A stretch of DNA of 64,000 nucleotides from Diplonema papillatum (Eukaryota; Euglenozoa; Diplonemea; Diplonemida; Diplonemidae): NCBI GenBank assembly GCA_030068145.1, contig JAPJBO010000042.1, forward strand, positions 479,270-543,269, read 5' to 3'. The notes below the pieces were generated by a model. It saw nothing but the letters and a program-made list of their open reading frames with translations, searched no databases and was not told the DNA's origin. Shown here piece by piece: positions 1 to 9,436 of the stretch. Positions within the stretch are counted from its first letter, which is position 1. Each line of letters begins with the position of its first letter. A program made the position numbers and the translations under genes.

Positions 1-94
1 TGTCGAACTGGACTAAAGCTGGAACGGGTAAATGACAGACCGCGGTAAAACCCTGGGCCCCATTTTTGGGGGTGTCCCAGGTTTTACCCGGTTC

Positions 95-195
95 GGGAAC
101 GTGTCAGTTAGACTTTACCCACACGAAACACCGGTGAATCTGGGTTCAGTAGCGGGCGTATGCGTTCAACAAAAAAGACCCACTTTGTAGTTCGG
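95..195 (+). repeat. Two joined dispersed-repeat fragments
   Basis: Bases 95-117 match the terminal motif GGGAACGTGTCAGTTAGAC found at the ends of the TIR elements at 10015 and 51224. Bases 118-195 match a ~75-bp repeat (CCACACGAAACAC then ... GTTCAACAAAAAAGACCCAC) that recurs at 51370-51440, inverted at 9437-9520, and diverged at 39915-40000. The two are nested or truncated mobile-element pieces. No gene is seen here. Confidence 0.6.
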
Positions 196-204
196 GGGGT
201 TAGG

Positions 205-318
205 GTGTAATGCCCTTATATCCCACTCAAAACAAATTTGTGCCCTTATATCCCACTTCAAACAAATTTTGTGCCCTTATATCCCAAACTGGGATATAAG
301 GCACAAATTTGTTTTGAC
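205..318. repeat. Palindromic dispersed repeat
   Basis: The motif TGCCCTTATATCCCA occurs three times in direct orientation and then once inverted, so 261-316 can fold into a near-perfect hairpin. The same motif returns at 806-862, and a diverged palindromic version occurs at 39765-39875. This looks like a small MITE or foldback unit. Confidence 0.6.
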
Positions 319-339
319 AAATTTGAATCGAGGAAAATG

Positions 340-380
340 CTGGAAAACTTGCCGAGGAGGGCTTGAACCCCCGACCACTC
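340..380 (-). repeat. tRNA-like 3' segment (SINE remnant)
   Basis: On the minus strand this reads a T-arm-like block with a good pol III B box (GGTTCAAGCCC) flanked by GC-rich arms. No matching 5' acceptor arm or D arm is present, so it is a tRNA-derived fragment and not a working tRNA. Confidence 0.35.
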
Positions 381-394
381 GCCTAAAATTTTGG

Positions 395-700
395 TCGAGA
401 TTTTTGGTCCAAAATCTTTGGTGGAAATTTTGGGTCCAAATTTTTGGTCGAAATTTTGGGTCCAAATTTTGGGTCCAAATTGCGGTTCAAATTTTGGGTC
501 GAAATTTTTGGTCGAAATTTTTGGGGTCCAATTTTTGGGGTCGAAATTTTGGGTCCAAAATTTTTGGTCGAAATTTTGGGTCCAAAATTTTGGTCCAATT
601 TTTTGGCATCGAAATTTTGGTCGAAATTTTTGGGTCCAGATTTTTGGCCAAAATCTCGTTGGGCAAAATGTTGTGGGCAAAATGTTGGGGCAAATTTTGG
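395..700. repeat. Degenerate A/T-rich minisatellite
   Basis: About 300 bp of degenerate 13-18 bp units built on GGTCGAAATTTT and GGGTCCAAATTTT. All frames are open by composition only. No gene is supported. Confidence 0.75.
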
Positions 701-732
701 TCGAAAAATATGCCCTGGAATTTTTGGATGTT

Positions 733-781
733 GTGGCCGAGTCAAGCCACCGGCACTATAGGTGGCCGGTTCGGTTCCCTC
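733..781 (+). repeat. tRNA-like segment (SINE remnant)
   Basis: An A-box-like TGGCCGAGTCAA, a CCACC...GGTGG stem and a B-box-like GGTTCGGTTCCC are spaced as in a shrunken tRNA. Acceptor arms do not pair. It is best read as the head of a tRNA-derived SINE abutting the minisatellite at 395-700. Confidence 0.35.
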
Positions 782-989
782 AAAAGACTTTTTACACGAC
801 CAAACAAATTTTGTGCCCTTATATCCCACTTCAAACAAATTTTGTGTCTTATATCCCAGATCCTGATAGACCGTGGTGATTTGGGTTAGTTTCAGGTTGG
901 CGTGAGTTTGATCAAAGTAACATCAAGGCAGCCCTTGCAAAGACCAGCCACAGTCAACGCCGCTTGGGTGCGGGCTTTTGATATTAAAT

Positions 990-1749
990 TTAATCATCGT
1001 GTTTCAAACCCCCGATTGCGCGTAAGCTGGAAGCACCCAGAGGGTGTCGATGGAAGGTGCAGTTGCCCGCATCCAACCGGCAATCTTTGGGTTTGAGCGC
1101 AAATAATCTGTTGCGATAATCTGCATCGCCGGCATCGCGGCTCGCACGTGACGTATCATGCTTTCGCCTCTTCCGCTCGTCTTGATCGTCGCGCTCAAGC
1201 GCGCGTTTGGTGCTTCGCTTCTCCTTCGATTGCTCGTCTAGGTTCATCGGTTGCGCGTCGATAGTTGCTTCCTTACGGCGCTTGGCGATAGCTGTGTTGT
1301 CTTCTGTGGTGTTGCCGAGGTTGATCGTCGCGCTCAGGCGCGCGTTTGGTGCTTCGCTTCTCCTTCGATTGCTCGTCGAGGTTCATCGGTTGCGCGTCGA
1401 TAGTTGCTTCCTTACGGCGCTTGGCGATAGCCGTGTTGTCTTCTGTGGTGTTGCCGAGGTTGATCGTCGCTTCTTCGTCTTCACTCTCGAGACTTCGTCC
1501 TCGGCTGCTTTCGGAAGTACCAGCACCACGTTGGCGCGCTTCACTTGCTTTCGGCGGAGGTGCTGCTGCCGCTGCAGGGCTTATCAGCTCCGCTTCCCGC
1601 TTCTCCGCCGATCCGGCTCCTCTCGCCACCGCCTTTCCGGCAGCACTGTCCGGGCCTCTGGCTCCGCCGGTCCGCGTGCCTCTCGCAATGCTCGCACGTT
1701 GGCAATTTCGTGGGGGACCGTGGTGACCGAATAATACAGTACCAGGCAA
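990..1749 (-). pseudogene. Decayed minus-strand reading frame, charged low-complexity protein
   Basis: Two overlapping minus-strand frames (1273-1749 and 990-1247) encode the same polar, lysine/glutamate-rich segment twice, including MNLDEQSKEKRSTKRA. The doubling comes from the 139-bp direct duplication at 1182-1459. Because 139 is not a multiple of three, the reading frame is broken. The upstream part is Ala/Arg-rich. I recognise no domain. It may be a remnant of a gag-like or nuclear protein exon. Confidence 0.35.
1182..1459. repeat. 139-bp tandem duplication
   Basis: Two nearly identical 139-bp copies (1182-1320 and 1321-1459) begin TTGATCGTCGCGCTCA. A third copy starts at 1460 but diverges after 11 bases. 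Few differences separate the copies, so the duplication is recent. Confidence 0.85.
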
Positions 1750-2025
1750 TTATATGCAGCTCTAGAGAATGGAGGGATGGACCGATAGACCGTGGTGGTT
1801 TGGGTTAGTTTTGGGTTAGAATGCAAAGAATCTGTGGCGATAATCTGCATCGCCGGCATCGCGGCTATCTCTTCGCACGTGACGTATCACGTGGTGGACC
1901 GTGGAGGACGCCGAATAATACAGCTCTAGGGGACAGGGATGACCTGATTGGACCGCGATTCACTGTGATAAATAGCGGCAGGTAATTCGATGCAGTTCCA
2001 GGCAATAGGAATGGTCCGGCTTAGG
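1727..2025 (+). repeat. Degenerate copies of the TAGACCGTGGTGG repeat
   Basis: Pieces such as CGAATAATACAG, GGCAATT.GATGCAGCTCTAG and GATTCACTGTGATAAA recur in the same order as in the MITEs at 10100-10265 and 54608-54783. Here they are doubled and partly rearranged. Confidence 0.55.
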
Positions 2026-2904
2026 TGCAAGCGCCGCGAGCTCTTGACAGCTAACAAGTATCCCCATCCCCCGACGGAGAACGAATCATAGAAGAAAGCA
2101 GAGGCCCCAGCTCCAAAATGGTTCCATCGGTTACTTGCGGAAGTCTTGTGCTCCCTTTTTTTGTTTTCCTTCTCTTTCTCCATCTCATTTCTTTCCCCCC
2201 TCCAGGGTTTATCCTGCATGGTTAAAAAAAAGTTTCTTCACCAAAAAAAAAAAAAGTATTCTCAAAACAGGCCGGTTAAAAAAGAGTTTTTAACCACAGG
2301 AGTTTCTGGTGAAAATTATTTTGTGCTTGCAAGGCCAGGCTAGAGGACCCGCAAGACCCACAAGTGTGGTCTACAACAAAGTGGCGAAGCAGCAACACTC
2401 CCACGAAGGTCGCATACCAGGATGACAGGTCATTAAAAACACTCCACGAAGGAATGTACTAGGTGTCGGTCACAAACAGTCCCGGACATGGCTAGCCATA
2501 ACCCATATCGAAAGCGTGCACCAAATATACAACCCGTAACCATATGGCCCTTTCTTGCTCTAAGAGAACCCATTCATGAACGGTCACACGGAGACTAAAA
2601 CCCCGGAATTTCAAGCGAACTTTAACTCTAAAAAGACCTCGCTCAACGTGGAAAAAAAATCTTTCCGGCCATGCTACAGACGTTTTAACCATGACCTTCC
2701 CGAATTTCGGGGATTAGAATAACCCCTGCCCCCTCGGAGGGCCCCTCCCAGGGGACTTTAAAAACCCGGTGTCCCGGTGTCAGACACCGGGAAAACCCGG
2801 TGTGTCAAAAAAAGAGGGAAAAAAAAAAAAAGTCAGAAATTTTCTGGGAAAAAAAAGTACGTGCGCTCGGCTAAGGCCGGCGCGTGGCGAGACTGGAGGC
2901 AGCA
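2026..2904. other. No gene recognised
   Basis: AT/GC-mixed sequence with homopolymer A runs near 2226, 2243 and 2820 and short open frames only. A small piece near 2462-2503 resembles part of the repeated flank at 11047 and 35883. I see no supportable coding sequence. Confidence 0.4.
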
Positions 2905-3460
2905 GTTAAAGTTCGGGGAACAGTCAATGCTGGTGAAGCTAAGTTCGAGTGATGCTAAGTTCGGGCGTTGCTAAGCGCTCAGGCTGCGCTGGTACTAAAA
3001 AACAGTTCGGGCACGAAGCGAAGTTCGGCCAGGGTGGTAAAGTCCGGGTGAAGCCAAGGTCGGTGCTCGTGCCCGGGGGGGGACACCCCCCCGGACCCCC
3101 CCCGACCCACCGAGTGCGGGAAAAGTTTGGCGCTGGTACCCGGGTGGGCGCCCCCCGGCGAAGCAAAAGTTCGGGCGCAGCTAAGTTCTGGTGAAGCTCG
3201 TTTCGGACGATAATAAGTTCGAGTGATGCTAAGTTCGGGCGGAGCTAAGTTCTGGTGAAGCAAAGTTCGGGCGCAGCTGAGTTCGGGCGAAGCAACGCTC
3301 GGGCGAAGCTAAGTTCTGGCGAAGCAAAGTTCGGGCGCTGCAAAGTTCGGGCGATGCTAAATTCTGGTACGGGCGCAGCTGAGTTCGGACGAAGCAAAAA
3401 TCGCGCGAAGCTGAGTTCTGGTGAAGCAAAGTTCGGTTCTCGTAGCAAGTTTGGCCTGTG
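2905..3460. repeat. Minisatellite, 16-18 bp units
   Basis: Units of the type GCTAAGTTCGGGCGAAGCA and AAGTTCTGGTGAAGC are repeated with variation across about 550 bp, interrupted by a GC-rich insert around 3060-3170. Frames on both strands are open because of the repeat, not because of coding. Confidence 0.8.
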
Positions 3461-3471
3461 ATGGCAAGCTC

Positions 3472-3700
3472 GGCCGCCCGACTCCGTTTCCCGGGGTGAC
3501 CCAAATACCGCGAGATACTGAGAAACTCCGCCAAAAATGCAATTTTCGGGCACATTTGACCCCGAAACGCAACAAACCTCGAAAACAATCTTCGACCGGA
3601 AAAATGTCAAGGGCGGGATTCGAACCCGGGCCCACCGGCCTGAAGGCCGACGCCCGCTCACTCTGCCACCCGTTTGCATTTTGGCAGGGGAAAAAAAAGC
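3472..3700 (-). mobile_element. tRNA-derived SINE, family 1
   Basis: On the minus strand a tRNA-like head (about 3609-3690) carries an A-box-like TGGCAGAGTGAG, an anticodon-arm-like CGGCCTTCAGGCCG and a perfect B box GGTTCGAATCC. It is followed by a body that is strongly similar to 49030-49190 on the plus strand. The tail, ending near a CTCGCGGTATTTGGGTCACC motif, is also present alone at 38490-38545. Acceptor stems do not pair, so this is a SINE and not a tRNA gene. Confidence 0.65.
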
Positions 3701-3849
3701 TTGCGCCGCACTATTATCTAGTCCAAAAACAACACACTTTTTCATAGACAAAAGCCGGGTTGGCTCGAATAGAGGCTATTCACATTGCATGTTCATAGGA
3801 CCTCCAGTCTCGAAAAATGTCCAGATTTCTGTTTTGTCACTGTGTAGGC

Positions 3850-4640
3850 TGGAAATTTTCTCGTGGAAACCGGCGGAAATTTCTTTCGTGGGAAGGGAAA
3901 CTGGTGAACTGGTGTGGTGGAAAAATTTCTCACGACAGAAAACTGGTGGAAATTTTCTTGTGGCGGAAACCGATGATGGAAATGTTCTCGTGAAAACTAC
4001 TGGTGGAAATTTGTTTCGTGGGAAACTGGTGGTAGAAAACTGGTGAAAATTTCTCGAGGCGAAAGCTACTGGCGGAAATTTCTCTCGTGGTGGAAACCTG
4101 GTGGAAATGTTCTCGTGGAAACTACTGGCGGAAATTTCTTTGTGGAATACTGTTGGTGGAAATTTTCTCACGACAGAAAACTGATGGAAATTTTCTCATG
4201 GCAGAAACCACCGGCGGAAGTTTCTTGTCGTATAAGATCGAAGATCTTAGAAGATTAATACTATTCCGACGAGAACTAACACTTGTACAAAGGTTATTAC
4301 CCCGTCGCTCTCGAGAAGAACACCGTAATTTTACCCCTCGCTTGAAGAAGTTCGTGGCATACACACGAGAATCTCTGCATGACCTTTCTACGTTTGTTAC
4401 GCACCATCAATCTGACATCACGCAGCAGCAAGGACGAGAGCAGCGAGTACGGAGCAGCGAGACGGGCGAGGAGGAGAGTATTATCACGGGAAGCTTGGCG
4501 GAAAACTTTTCGAACAGAAATTGTTGGTGGAAATGTTTTCTAACGGAACCCATCAGTGGAAATTTCTCGTGGCAGAAACCTGATGGAAAAAATCTCACCA
4601 CCGGCGGAATTTTCTTTCACGGAAAACTGTTATGCGATCT
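3850..4640. repeat. Degenerate ~30-bp repeats around a unique insert
   Basis: Variants of GGTGGAAATTTTCTCGTGG with CAGAAAACTG fill 3850-4240 and resume at 4495-4640. The 4250-4490 stretch is non-repetitive and may be an insertion. The sequence just left (3752-3795) is an inverted match to 37740-37790. Confidence 0.7.
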
Positions 4641-5368
4641 TCGTACTTAGCTGGCTGGCCAGAAAGGCGCCAAAAAAAATTCCGCGCGCAGGTGTTTTGG
4701 CTGAGAATCTTTTCCGTAATGGGGCTACGCATTATTTGCTCATTCTGTTCACAAGTGTTCCACCGTGGCAGGCAATGCAGGGGCGTTGTGCAGGACGAAA
4801 ACCTGCTGCAGCCGGTGACAAGCCAACGTGTTTCCGTCCATCTGTTTAGCTGCAAGTGCGACCGTCAAAATTTCCGGGCCTGCGGCGCAGGTTTAATTGA
4901 CATGTCAGCCAACCTAGTTGTGACGAGCCGCCCTAGTGCCCATCTGCTTTGATCCGTATGACCGTTTAAAAGTTTCCGCAGGGCTCCTTAAGAAACACAA
5001 AACCACCACAAGAAGAGTTGCTGGATCGGTGTTCCGGAGTTTAACGCTGGTTCAATCGTGCACCATAGGCGGCACACGCACGCAGAAGCCAAAAGGTGAC
5101 TCACTACCACAAAATATATCGCTGCGCGGGCAGGTCTCCCCCCACCCGAAGCGTCAACACAGCCTACTGTGCGGGTCGGGGCTACAGTAGGGTCACCGCT
5201 GAATGCCGTGTGATTCCCCAAAACCCCGGTTTAGAGCGTGGATTTTCGTCCCAAGGCATCCCTGCTGCCCAAGTGTTGGAAAAAAAAATTGACCTCACAC
5301 CGGGTTTTTGGCTGACACCGGGTTTTCCGCACCAACCCCCAAACTTTTAAAGACCCCTGGCCCCTCCT
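4641..5368. other. No gene recognised
   Basis: Unique-looking sequence of mixed composition. Short frames occur on both strands, but none shows a recognisable domain or codon pattern. The YR retroelement begins immediately to the right. Confidence 0.4.
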
Positions 5369-5538
5369 CAAAAACGGATCTGGCGCTTCCTTTGTTTGTG
5401 CGCACTTCCTTCAAACCTGTTTTGTTCATCTAACGGGAGTGAGGATAGTACGCTGCCATCGATCTGTTTTTGTTCTTGACAAATTGCATTTGTTAGACAC
5501 AAAAACGGATCTGGCGCTTCCTTTGTTTGTGCGCACTT
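5369..5538 (-). repeat. 3' split direct repeats B1-A2-B2 of the YR element
   Basis: B1 (5500-5538) and B2 (5369-5407) are 39-bp copies containing ACGGATCTGGCGCTTCC. Between and overlapping them lies A2 (5391-5504), identical in extent to A1 at the other end. The overlap of A2 with B2 (TTTGTTTGTGCGCACTT) is also the last part of B1. Such overlaps are expected if replication passes through a circular intermediate. Confidence 0.88.
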
Positions 5539-5660
5539 ACGGTCTCTACTTACTTTGTCTGATTACCCCCCTCCCACCCCTCCCCCTCACCCTCCCAGCA
5601 TTTCCAGTAAACACGGCGGCTAAGAAAGCGACACATGGGTAGGATTCCGCGCCTACCTGC

Positions 5661-7262
5661 TTAGCTACCGGAAAACGAGGCGAACGTCGGATCGGCGGCT
5701 CGCGCGCCTCCGAAGATCCGAGTGTAAGCGTCGGCCGGGTTGTTTTTCGACTCCACGTAGAACAATGAAACCACTGACCCGACGGCCTCCACCAGAGCGT
5801 ATGCTTCACATAACATGTCGAAAAGAGGAATAGTGTGCGAGAACCTCTTGTTCCAAGCACCGATTACCGCGGTGTTGTCCACACCAACGACTAGTTTGGT
5901 CTCGCCATTCCTCCCCTCCCCGAAGACACAGCGTATCAGACGCAAAAGTGCGTACATCTCCAGCACGGCGATGTCGCATCCGCTGTACTCTGGTGGAGTC
6001 GGACCGTATCGAGGGTCATTCCCCAAGATGAAACACCAACCGCGAAGGCTAGCGTCGGTGAACGCAGTAAGAACACGCGTCGGGGGTGGCATCCACTTCG
6101 CCCAAGGATTGACCACAAGTTCTGCAAACTCGGCACGGAAAAGTTGCTGAACCTCGCCCGGGACCCCTACACGCTGCTTCCAGAATCCGGGATCCTTGCT
6201 GAGGCAATGGCCTGAACTTGTTGCCGACATCCAGCGCAGAAGGGAGGCTATATGAAAAAGTGGCTTCCTCAGGGCGTGTACCCTCCACAAAATCATGCCA
6301 GCCAGCCGCCACCACAGGCGCCGTTCGAATGCCCCGTGGACATCTATCTGGTCGACTACCGAGACAACCTTGGCCACCCAATCTCCATTCATGCGCCATT
6401 GTTTATCCACAAGATTAAACTCCAAACCCAAGGCGCCCAATGAGGTTTCAGCTTCGGCTGAGCACTCACCGATCACTGCGGAGTATCGGGCGCAAAGAGC
6501 CTCGAATCGCGACGAGGCTAACTCTAGTTCGGTGACCGTGTTTCCCACGAACACTACGTTGTCCAACCAAACAATAGACGAAGTCTCTGACGAACGAGTA
6601 GCCTCCGTCGCTAGAGCGCTCGCTACACTTTGTCCCAACTGCGGAGCAGGACGGTACCCCATAGCTAAGCGGCGCATCCAGTAGACAGCACTTCCGACTC
6701 GGAAGGCGAAGAATGGTCTGGTGCCTTCGGGCAGTAAGAACTGGAAAAACCAGCTCTTGAAATCGTACTGCCTAGCGAAGCGACCCTGCAAGATGGTGTC
6801 GACAATATCCCTGTACGAGGGGAACTTGCACGCAGGCAAGGGCAGATGTTTTATGGCGTCGTTCAGGCGGTTAGTCGCCAGAATAAAGCGGAGACGACCG
6901 GCAGCCTTCTTAGGCACGCAGAAGGCCGGGTGGAAAACGCACCCCACCCGATTCCTCGGAGCCCCCTCGGCGACATGACCGGTGATGAGTTGGTCAAGTA
7001 ACGGCTGCAAGCGCATGTTCGGCGGGCCGATCGAAGGCTCGAGAGAGACGACGCTTTTCAAAAAATTCGGATCAATCCAGCAAAAATTCTCGAATAGGCG
7101 CGGGAAGTCTGCGAGCAGAAGTTCCGTATTCAACGCTGACTGTGGAGCCCCGTCGATCGTGCCCTCGTACGATGCCTTGGGAATTTTCGGCAGGCCCGAG
7201 CCCCATTCCCACCACGACCAATCGTAGTCGTAGTACTGCAGTACCGACCAGAGGCGCTTCAT
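5661..7262 (-). CDS. Reverse transcriptase-RNase H of the YR element
   Basis: 533 aa starting at the ATG at 7262, which overlaps the recombinase stop as ATGA and suggests termination-reinitiation. The RT palm is clear: FHPAFCVPKKAAGRLRF is motif 1-2-like, QYDFKSWFFQ is motif A with the catalytic Asp, LAMGYRPAPQLGQ is motif B, and IVWLDNVVF is motif C with Asp-Asn where most RTs have Asp-Asp. The C-terminal RNase H has TDASLRGW, LEMYAL, GVDNTAVIGAW and NNPADAYTR, supplying the D-E-D-D set. Its role is to copy element RNA into DNA and degrade the RNA strand. The frame is open further upstream (to 8378) but there it only shadows the recombinase gene. Confidence 0.88.
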   Translation of the reverse strand: MKRLWSVLQYYDYDWSWWEWGSGLPKIPKASYEGTIDGAPQSALNTELLLADFPRLFENFCWIDPNFLKSVVSLEPSIGPPNMRLQPLLDQLITGHVAEGAPRNRVGCVFHPAFCVPKKAAGRLRFILATNRLNDAIKHLPLPACKFPSYRDIVDTILQGRFARQYDFKSWFFQFLLPEGTRPFFAFRVGSAVYWMRRLAMGYRPAPQLGQSVASALATEATRSSETSSIVWLDNVVFVGNTVTELELASSRFEALCARYSAVIGECSAEAETSLGALGLEFNLVDKQWRMNGDWVAKVVSVVDQIDVHGAFERRLWWRLAGMILWRVHALRKPLFHIASLLRWMSATSSGHCLSKDPGFWKQRVGVPGEVQQLFRAEFAELVVNPWAKWMPPPTRVLTAFTDASLRGWCFILGNDPRYGPTPPEYSGCDIAVLEMYALLRLIRCVFGEGRNGETKLVVGVDNTAVIGAWNKRFSHTIPLFDMLCEAYALVEAVGSVVSLFYVESKNNPADAYTRIFGGARAADPTFASFSGS

Positions 7263-8188
7263 CGGATCCGCTGCACGGTGCGGGTCGCATCGAGCGATTT
7301 CTGGGTAGGACCCCAGAACGCGCGGGAGATGTAGTTTCGCGATGAACTTATCGTGCGATGTCTTCCCAGCGCCTTTGCTGCTTGCTCGCCCAGAATGCTG
7401 GCCACCGAATTCAGTGCCGCATGGCGAACAAAGCGAGTCGAGACGCCCAGTCTCGTCTTCGTGAACGCATTGTAGCGCTCGTAGGTCAGACCTTCGAAGA
7501 TTCTCAGGGTTGGCTCGGCAGGAATCGACTGCAGCCACTGGAGGAAGACAGCAGACAGGTGTCCGCTCTTCGGCAACAGAAGAGACTGTCCCTCGGACTC
7601 GGGATCCGTCTTCCCTCCCACCATTGTCACCATGAAAGTGCCCGGTGGCACATCGAGGCGATCCAACTGCACATGTTGGCGCTCGAGCAGTTCCAAGTCC
7701 ACCCAACGGGCACCCAGAGCCAGCTGTAGGGCAAGGGCTGCGGCGAAGATTGGCTCCGTTCTCAACGTCGCCATAGCGATGGTCCTGACACTGGGTACCT
7801 TCGCCATTTTCGCTTCGTGCTGTTGAAACCGATTGCACTTCAGTTTCAGAGCTCGGCTGTAAGCCTCGAACGGACTTTTCAGCGACATGTGGTAGTACGT
7901 CATGTACTGCCTTGCCGAAACCACCGAGATCTGGTCCGAAGACCTCAGGGTTTGGAGCCACATGAGGAAACACTCCTCGCGGGTGAGTTCCGGGTTGTGA
8001 CGCTGAACTAGTTGGCGAAACTCTTCCGCCCTCCGGATCACGGAGATGAAGGCGGGCATTGTGCGTTTTTTGAACGCGGAGGCCATTGTACCTCGGGTGT
8101 TCTGCAGCAAGGTCGGGATAGCTGCGGGCTCGATCAGCGTCGGCTTTCGCGTCTGCGTTGCCGCGATGTGCGCCCGCCACAAGTGCAC
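7259..8188 (-). CDS. Tyrosine recombinase of the YR element
   Basis: The open frame runs from just after the gag stop (8221) to 7259. A GTG lies at 8188, and the first ATG is at 8086, which would still keep the whole domain. The catalytic core is visible: box I Arg in LALGARWVDLELLE, a His-containing segment TRFVRHAALNSVAS, and the nucleophile Tyr in GRHRTISSSRNYISRAF, preceded by an H-x-x-R-like GRHRT. The N-terminal half is helical, as in phage-integrase SAM-like domains. It would integrate the circular DNA form. The frame is the same as gag, separated by a single TGA, and its stop overlaps the RT start. Confidence 0.85.
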   Translation of the reverse strand: MHLWRAHIAATQTRKPTLIEPAAIPTLLQNTRGTMASAFKKRTMPAFISVIRRAEEFRQLVQRHNPELTREECFLMWLQTLRSSDQISVVSARQYMTYYHMSLKSPFEAYSRALKLKCNRFQQHEAKMAKVPSVRTIAMATLRTEPIFAAALALQLALGARWVDLELLERQHVQLDRLDVPPGTFMVTMVGGKTDPESEGQSLLLPKSGHLSAVFLQWLQSIPAEPTLRIFEGLTYERYNAFTKTRLGVSTRFVRHAALNSVASILGEQAAKALGRHRTISSSRNYISRAFWGPTQKSLDATRTVQRIR

Positions 8189-8221
8189 AGGGTCCTCCGG
8201 GCACTGAGAGGAGTCCGGCAG

Positions 8222-9247
8222 TCACTGCCTCTTTGCGAACTTTTTTGGCAACGAGCTGGGGGTAGGAAGGGCACGTTTCCTCCCCTCTTTCACCTTTTTT
8301 GACGCGTCCTGGACGCGGTCCGAGTCCGAAGTGGCTTTCACGGCCATTCGTAACACCTTGTCGGTGAACTCGTCCCACCGCACGCCGTGCAGGTACGATT
8401 CGTATGAGATCGTCATGGCCGTCGCCACTGACGAGTGCTCATTCGACTCCCGACCGATCCGGAGAGCTTCCATCCGGACCATCAGCTGGTGGAGGAACGG
8501 CAAGCGGTCTCGGGTCCAGACCTCTTTCTCGTTGCGAGAGTGACTGAGCACCCCCCACAGCACACGCAACTCGTGGCTGCGTCCCGATCCGTCGGTTTCT
8601 GGCCTCTCCGGGAAAGGCCCGTACCTGTGCCGAAGGCGGTTGAGTATCTCATCCACAGATGAGGGATAGCCCAGGAAAGGCACCCACTCACACACGCGGC
8701 GCAGGTCGATGTCAAACGGCACCCTAAGAGAGTCCGTTTGAGATCGCAAAACCAGGACCTCTTCTTGCAGCGCTGCATACGCCGCCTGCTGCTGCTGCAT
8801 CTGCAGAGCCAACGCCCGTACCGCCGGGTCCGAACTGGCGAGAGCCGATGGTGGCACAGCCATCGACTCTACGCCAAGAAGTTCCTCGTCGTCGAGGTCT
8901 TCTTGCTGGTCAGCCACTAGGCGATCAGGGTCGATAAGCAGCGCACCACCGCTTATCGCCCAGGCGCAAGGGGGGCACACCCAAGCGTTTTTTGCCTCCG
9001 GGAGGCCAAGCCGGTCAACCACCTGCTTGTTTTTCAGCCTGCTCTTCAGGCAGGTCTGATCGCCTTTGTTACCACACCGGTAACAATTGGCACCCTCGGC
9101 GTGCACGGTGTCGCATGAGGGATAGAACACACAAGTTGTGCTTTCATCAGCTTTCGCCTCCTCCGTGGGCCACTCAACCGCGGCCACGTCCTTCCATTTC
9201 ACAGTAGAAAGATCAATGTCGTCACGATGAACGGCGGGGATTTTCAC
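8222..9247 (-). CDS. Gag-like protein of the YR element, cysteine-rich finger
   Basis: About 341 codons. The N-terminal third holds a Cys/His cluster (CVFYPSC, CYRCGNKGDQTC, then WVCPPC) resembling a PHD/RING-type zinc module, followed by a Gln-rich coiled-coil segment (QMQQQQAAYAALQEEV) and a helical C-terminal region ending basic (KKFAKRQ). Position and layout fit a nucleic-acid-binding Gag. No ATG occurs before about codon 128: the frame starts at a GTG directly after an in-frame TAA, and a GTAAG lies at that junction. Initiation is therefore non-AUG or depends on splicing to an upstream leader. Confidence 0.7.
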   Translation of the reverse strand: MKIPAVHRDDIDLSTVKWKDVAAVEWPTEEAKADESTTCVFYPSCDTVHAEGANCYRCGNKGDQTCLKSRLKNKQVVDRLGLPEAKNAWVCPPCAWAISGGALLIDPDRLVADQQEDLDDEELLGVESMAVPPSALASSDPAVRALALQMQQQQAAYAALQEEVLVLRSQTDSLRVPFDIDLRRVCEWVPFLGYPSSVDEILNRLRHRYGPFPERPETDGSGRSHELRVLWGVLSHSRNEKEVWTRDRLPFLHQLMVRMEALRIGRESNEHSSVATAMTISYESYLHGVRWDEFTDKVLRMAVKATSDSDRVQDASKKVKEGRKRALPTPSSLPKKFAKRQ

Positions 9248-9258
9248 TTACGTCCCTT

Positions 9259-9372
9259 TTTGTTTGTGCGCACTTCCTTCAAACCTGTTTTGTTCATCTA
9301 ACGGGAGTGAGGATAGTACGCTGCCATCGATCTGTTTTTGTTCTTGACAAATTGCATTTGTTAGACACAAAA
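9259..9372 (-). repeat. 5' direct repeat A1 of the YR element
   Basis: 114 bp, matching A2 at 5391-5504 over its full length, from TTTGTTTGTGCGCACTTCC to GTTAGACACAAAA. On the minus strand it lies upstream of gag and would hold the promoter and transcription start. Confidence 0.88.
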
Positions 9373-9436
9373 TACTCGAGGGGCTGCCTTGTGCTTACTT
9401 CGAAGGAGGCTAGAGGGGGAGAAACAATACAACTAC

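Larger units (their letters stand above)
5369..9372 (-). mobile_element. Complete YR (DIRS-order) retrotransposon, Ngaro/VIPER-like
   Basis: About 4.0 kb on the minus strand. Gag-like protein, tyrosine recombinase and RT-RNase H are encoded in that order. The ends are split direct repeats: a 114-bp A1 at the 5' end (9259-9372), and at the 3' end a 39-bp B1 (5500-5538), the 114-bp A2 (5391-5504) and B2 (5369-5407). An A1-ORFs-B1-A2-B2 layout is the known hallmark of Ngaro, PAT and VIPER-type elements, which integrate through a tyrosine recombinase and not an integrase. All three frames are uninterrupted apart from one in-frame TGA, so the copy looks young and possibly active. Confidence 0.88.

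Noticed and set aside
3609..3690. Candidate tRNA gene on the minus strand
   Set aside because: The B box is perfect, but acceptor arms do not pair and the anticodon arm has a 4-base loop. The same sequence with a shared body recurs elsewhere, so it is a SINE head.
7300..8378. N-terminal half of the 905-codon minus frame as part of the RT protein
   Set aside because: It overlaps the tyrosine recombinase gene in another frame and has no RT-related motif before the ATG at 7262.
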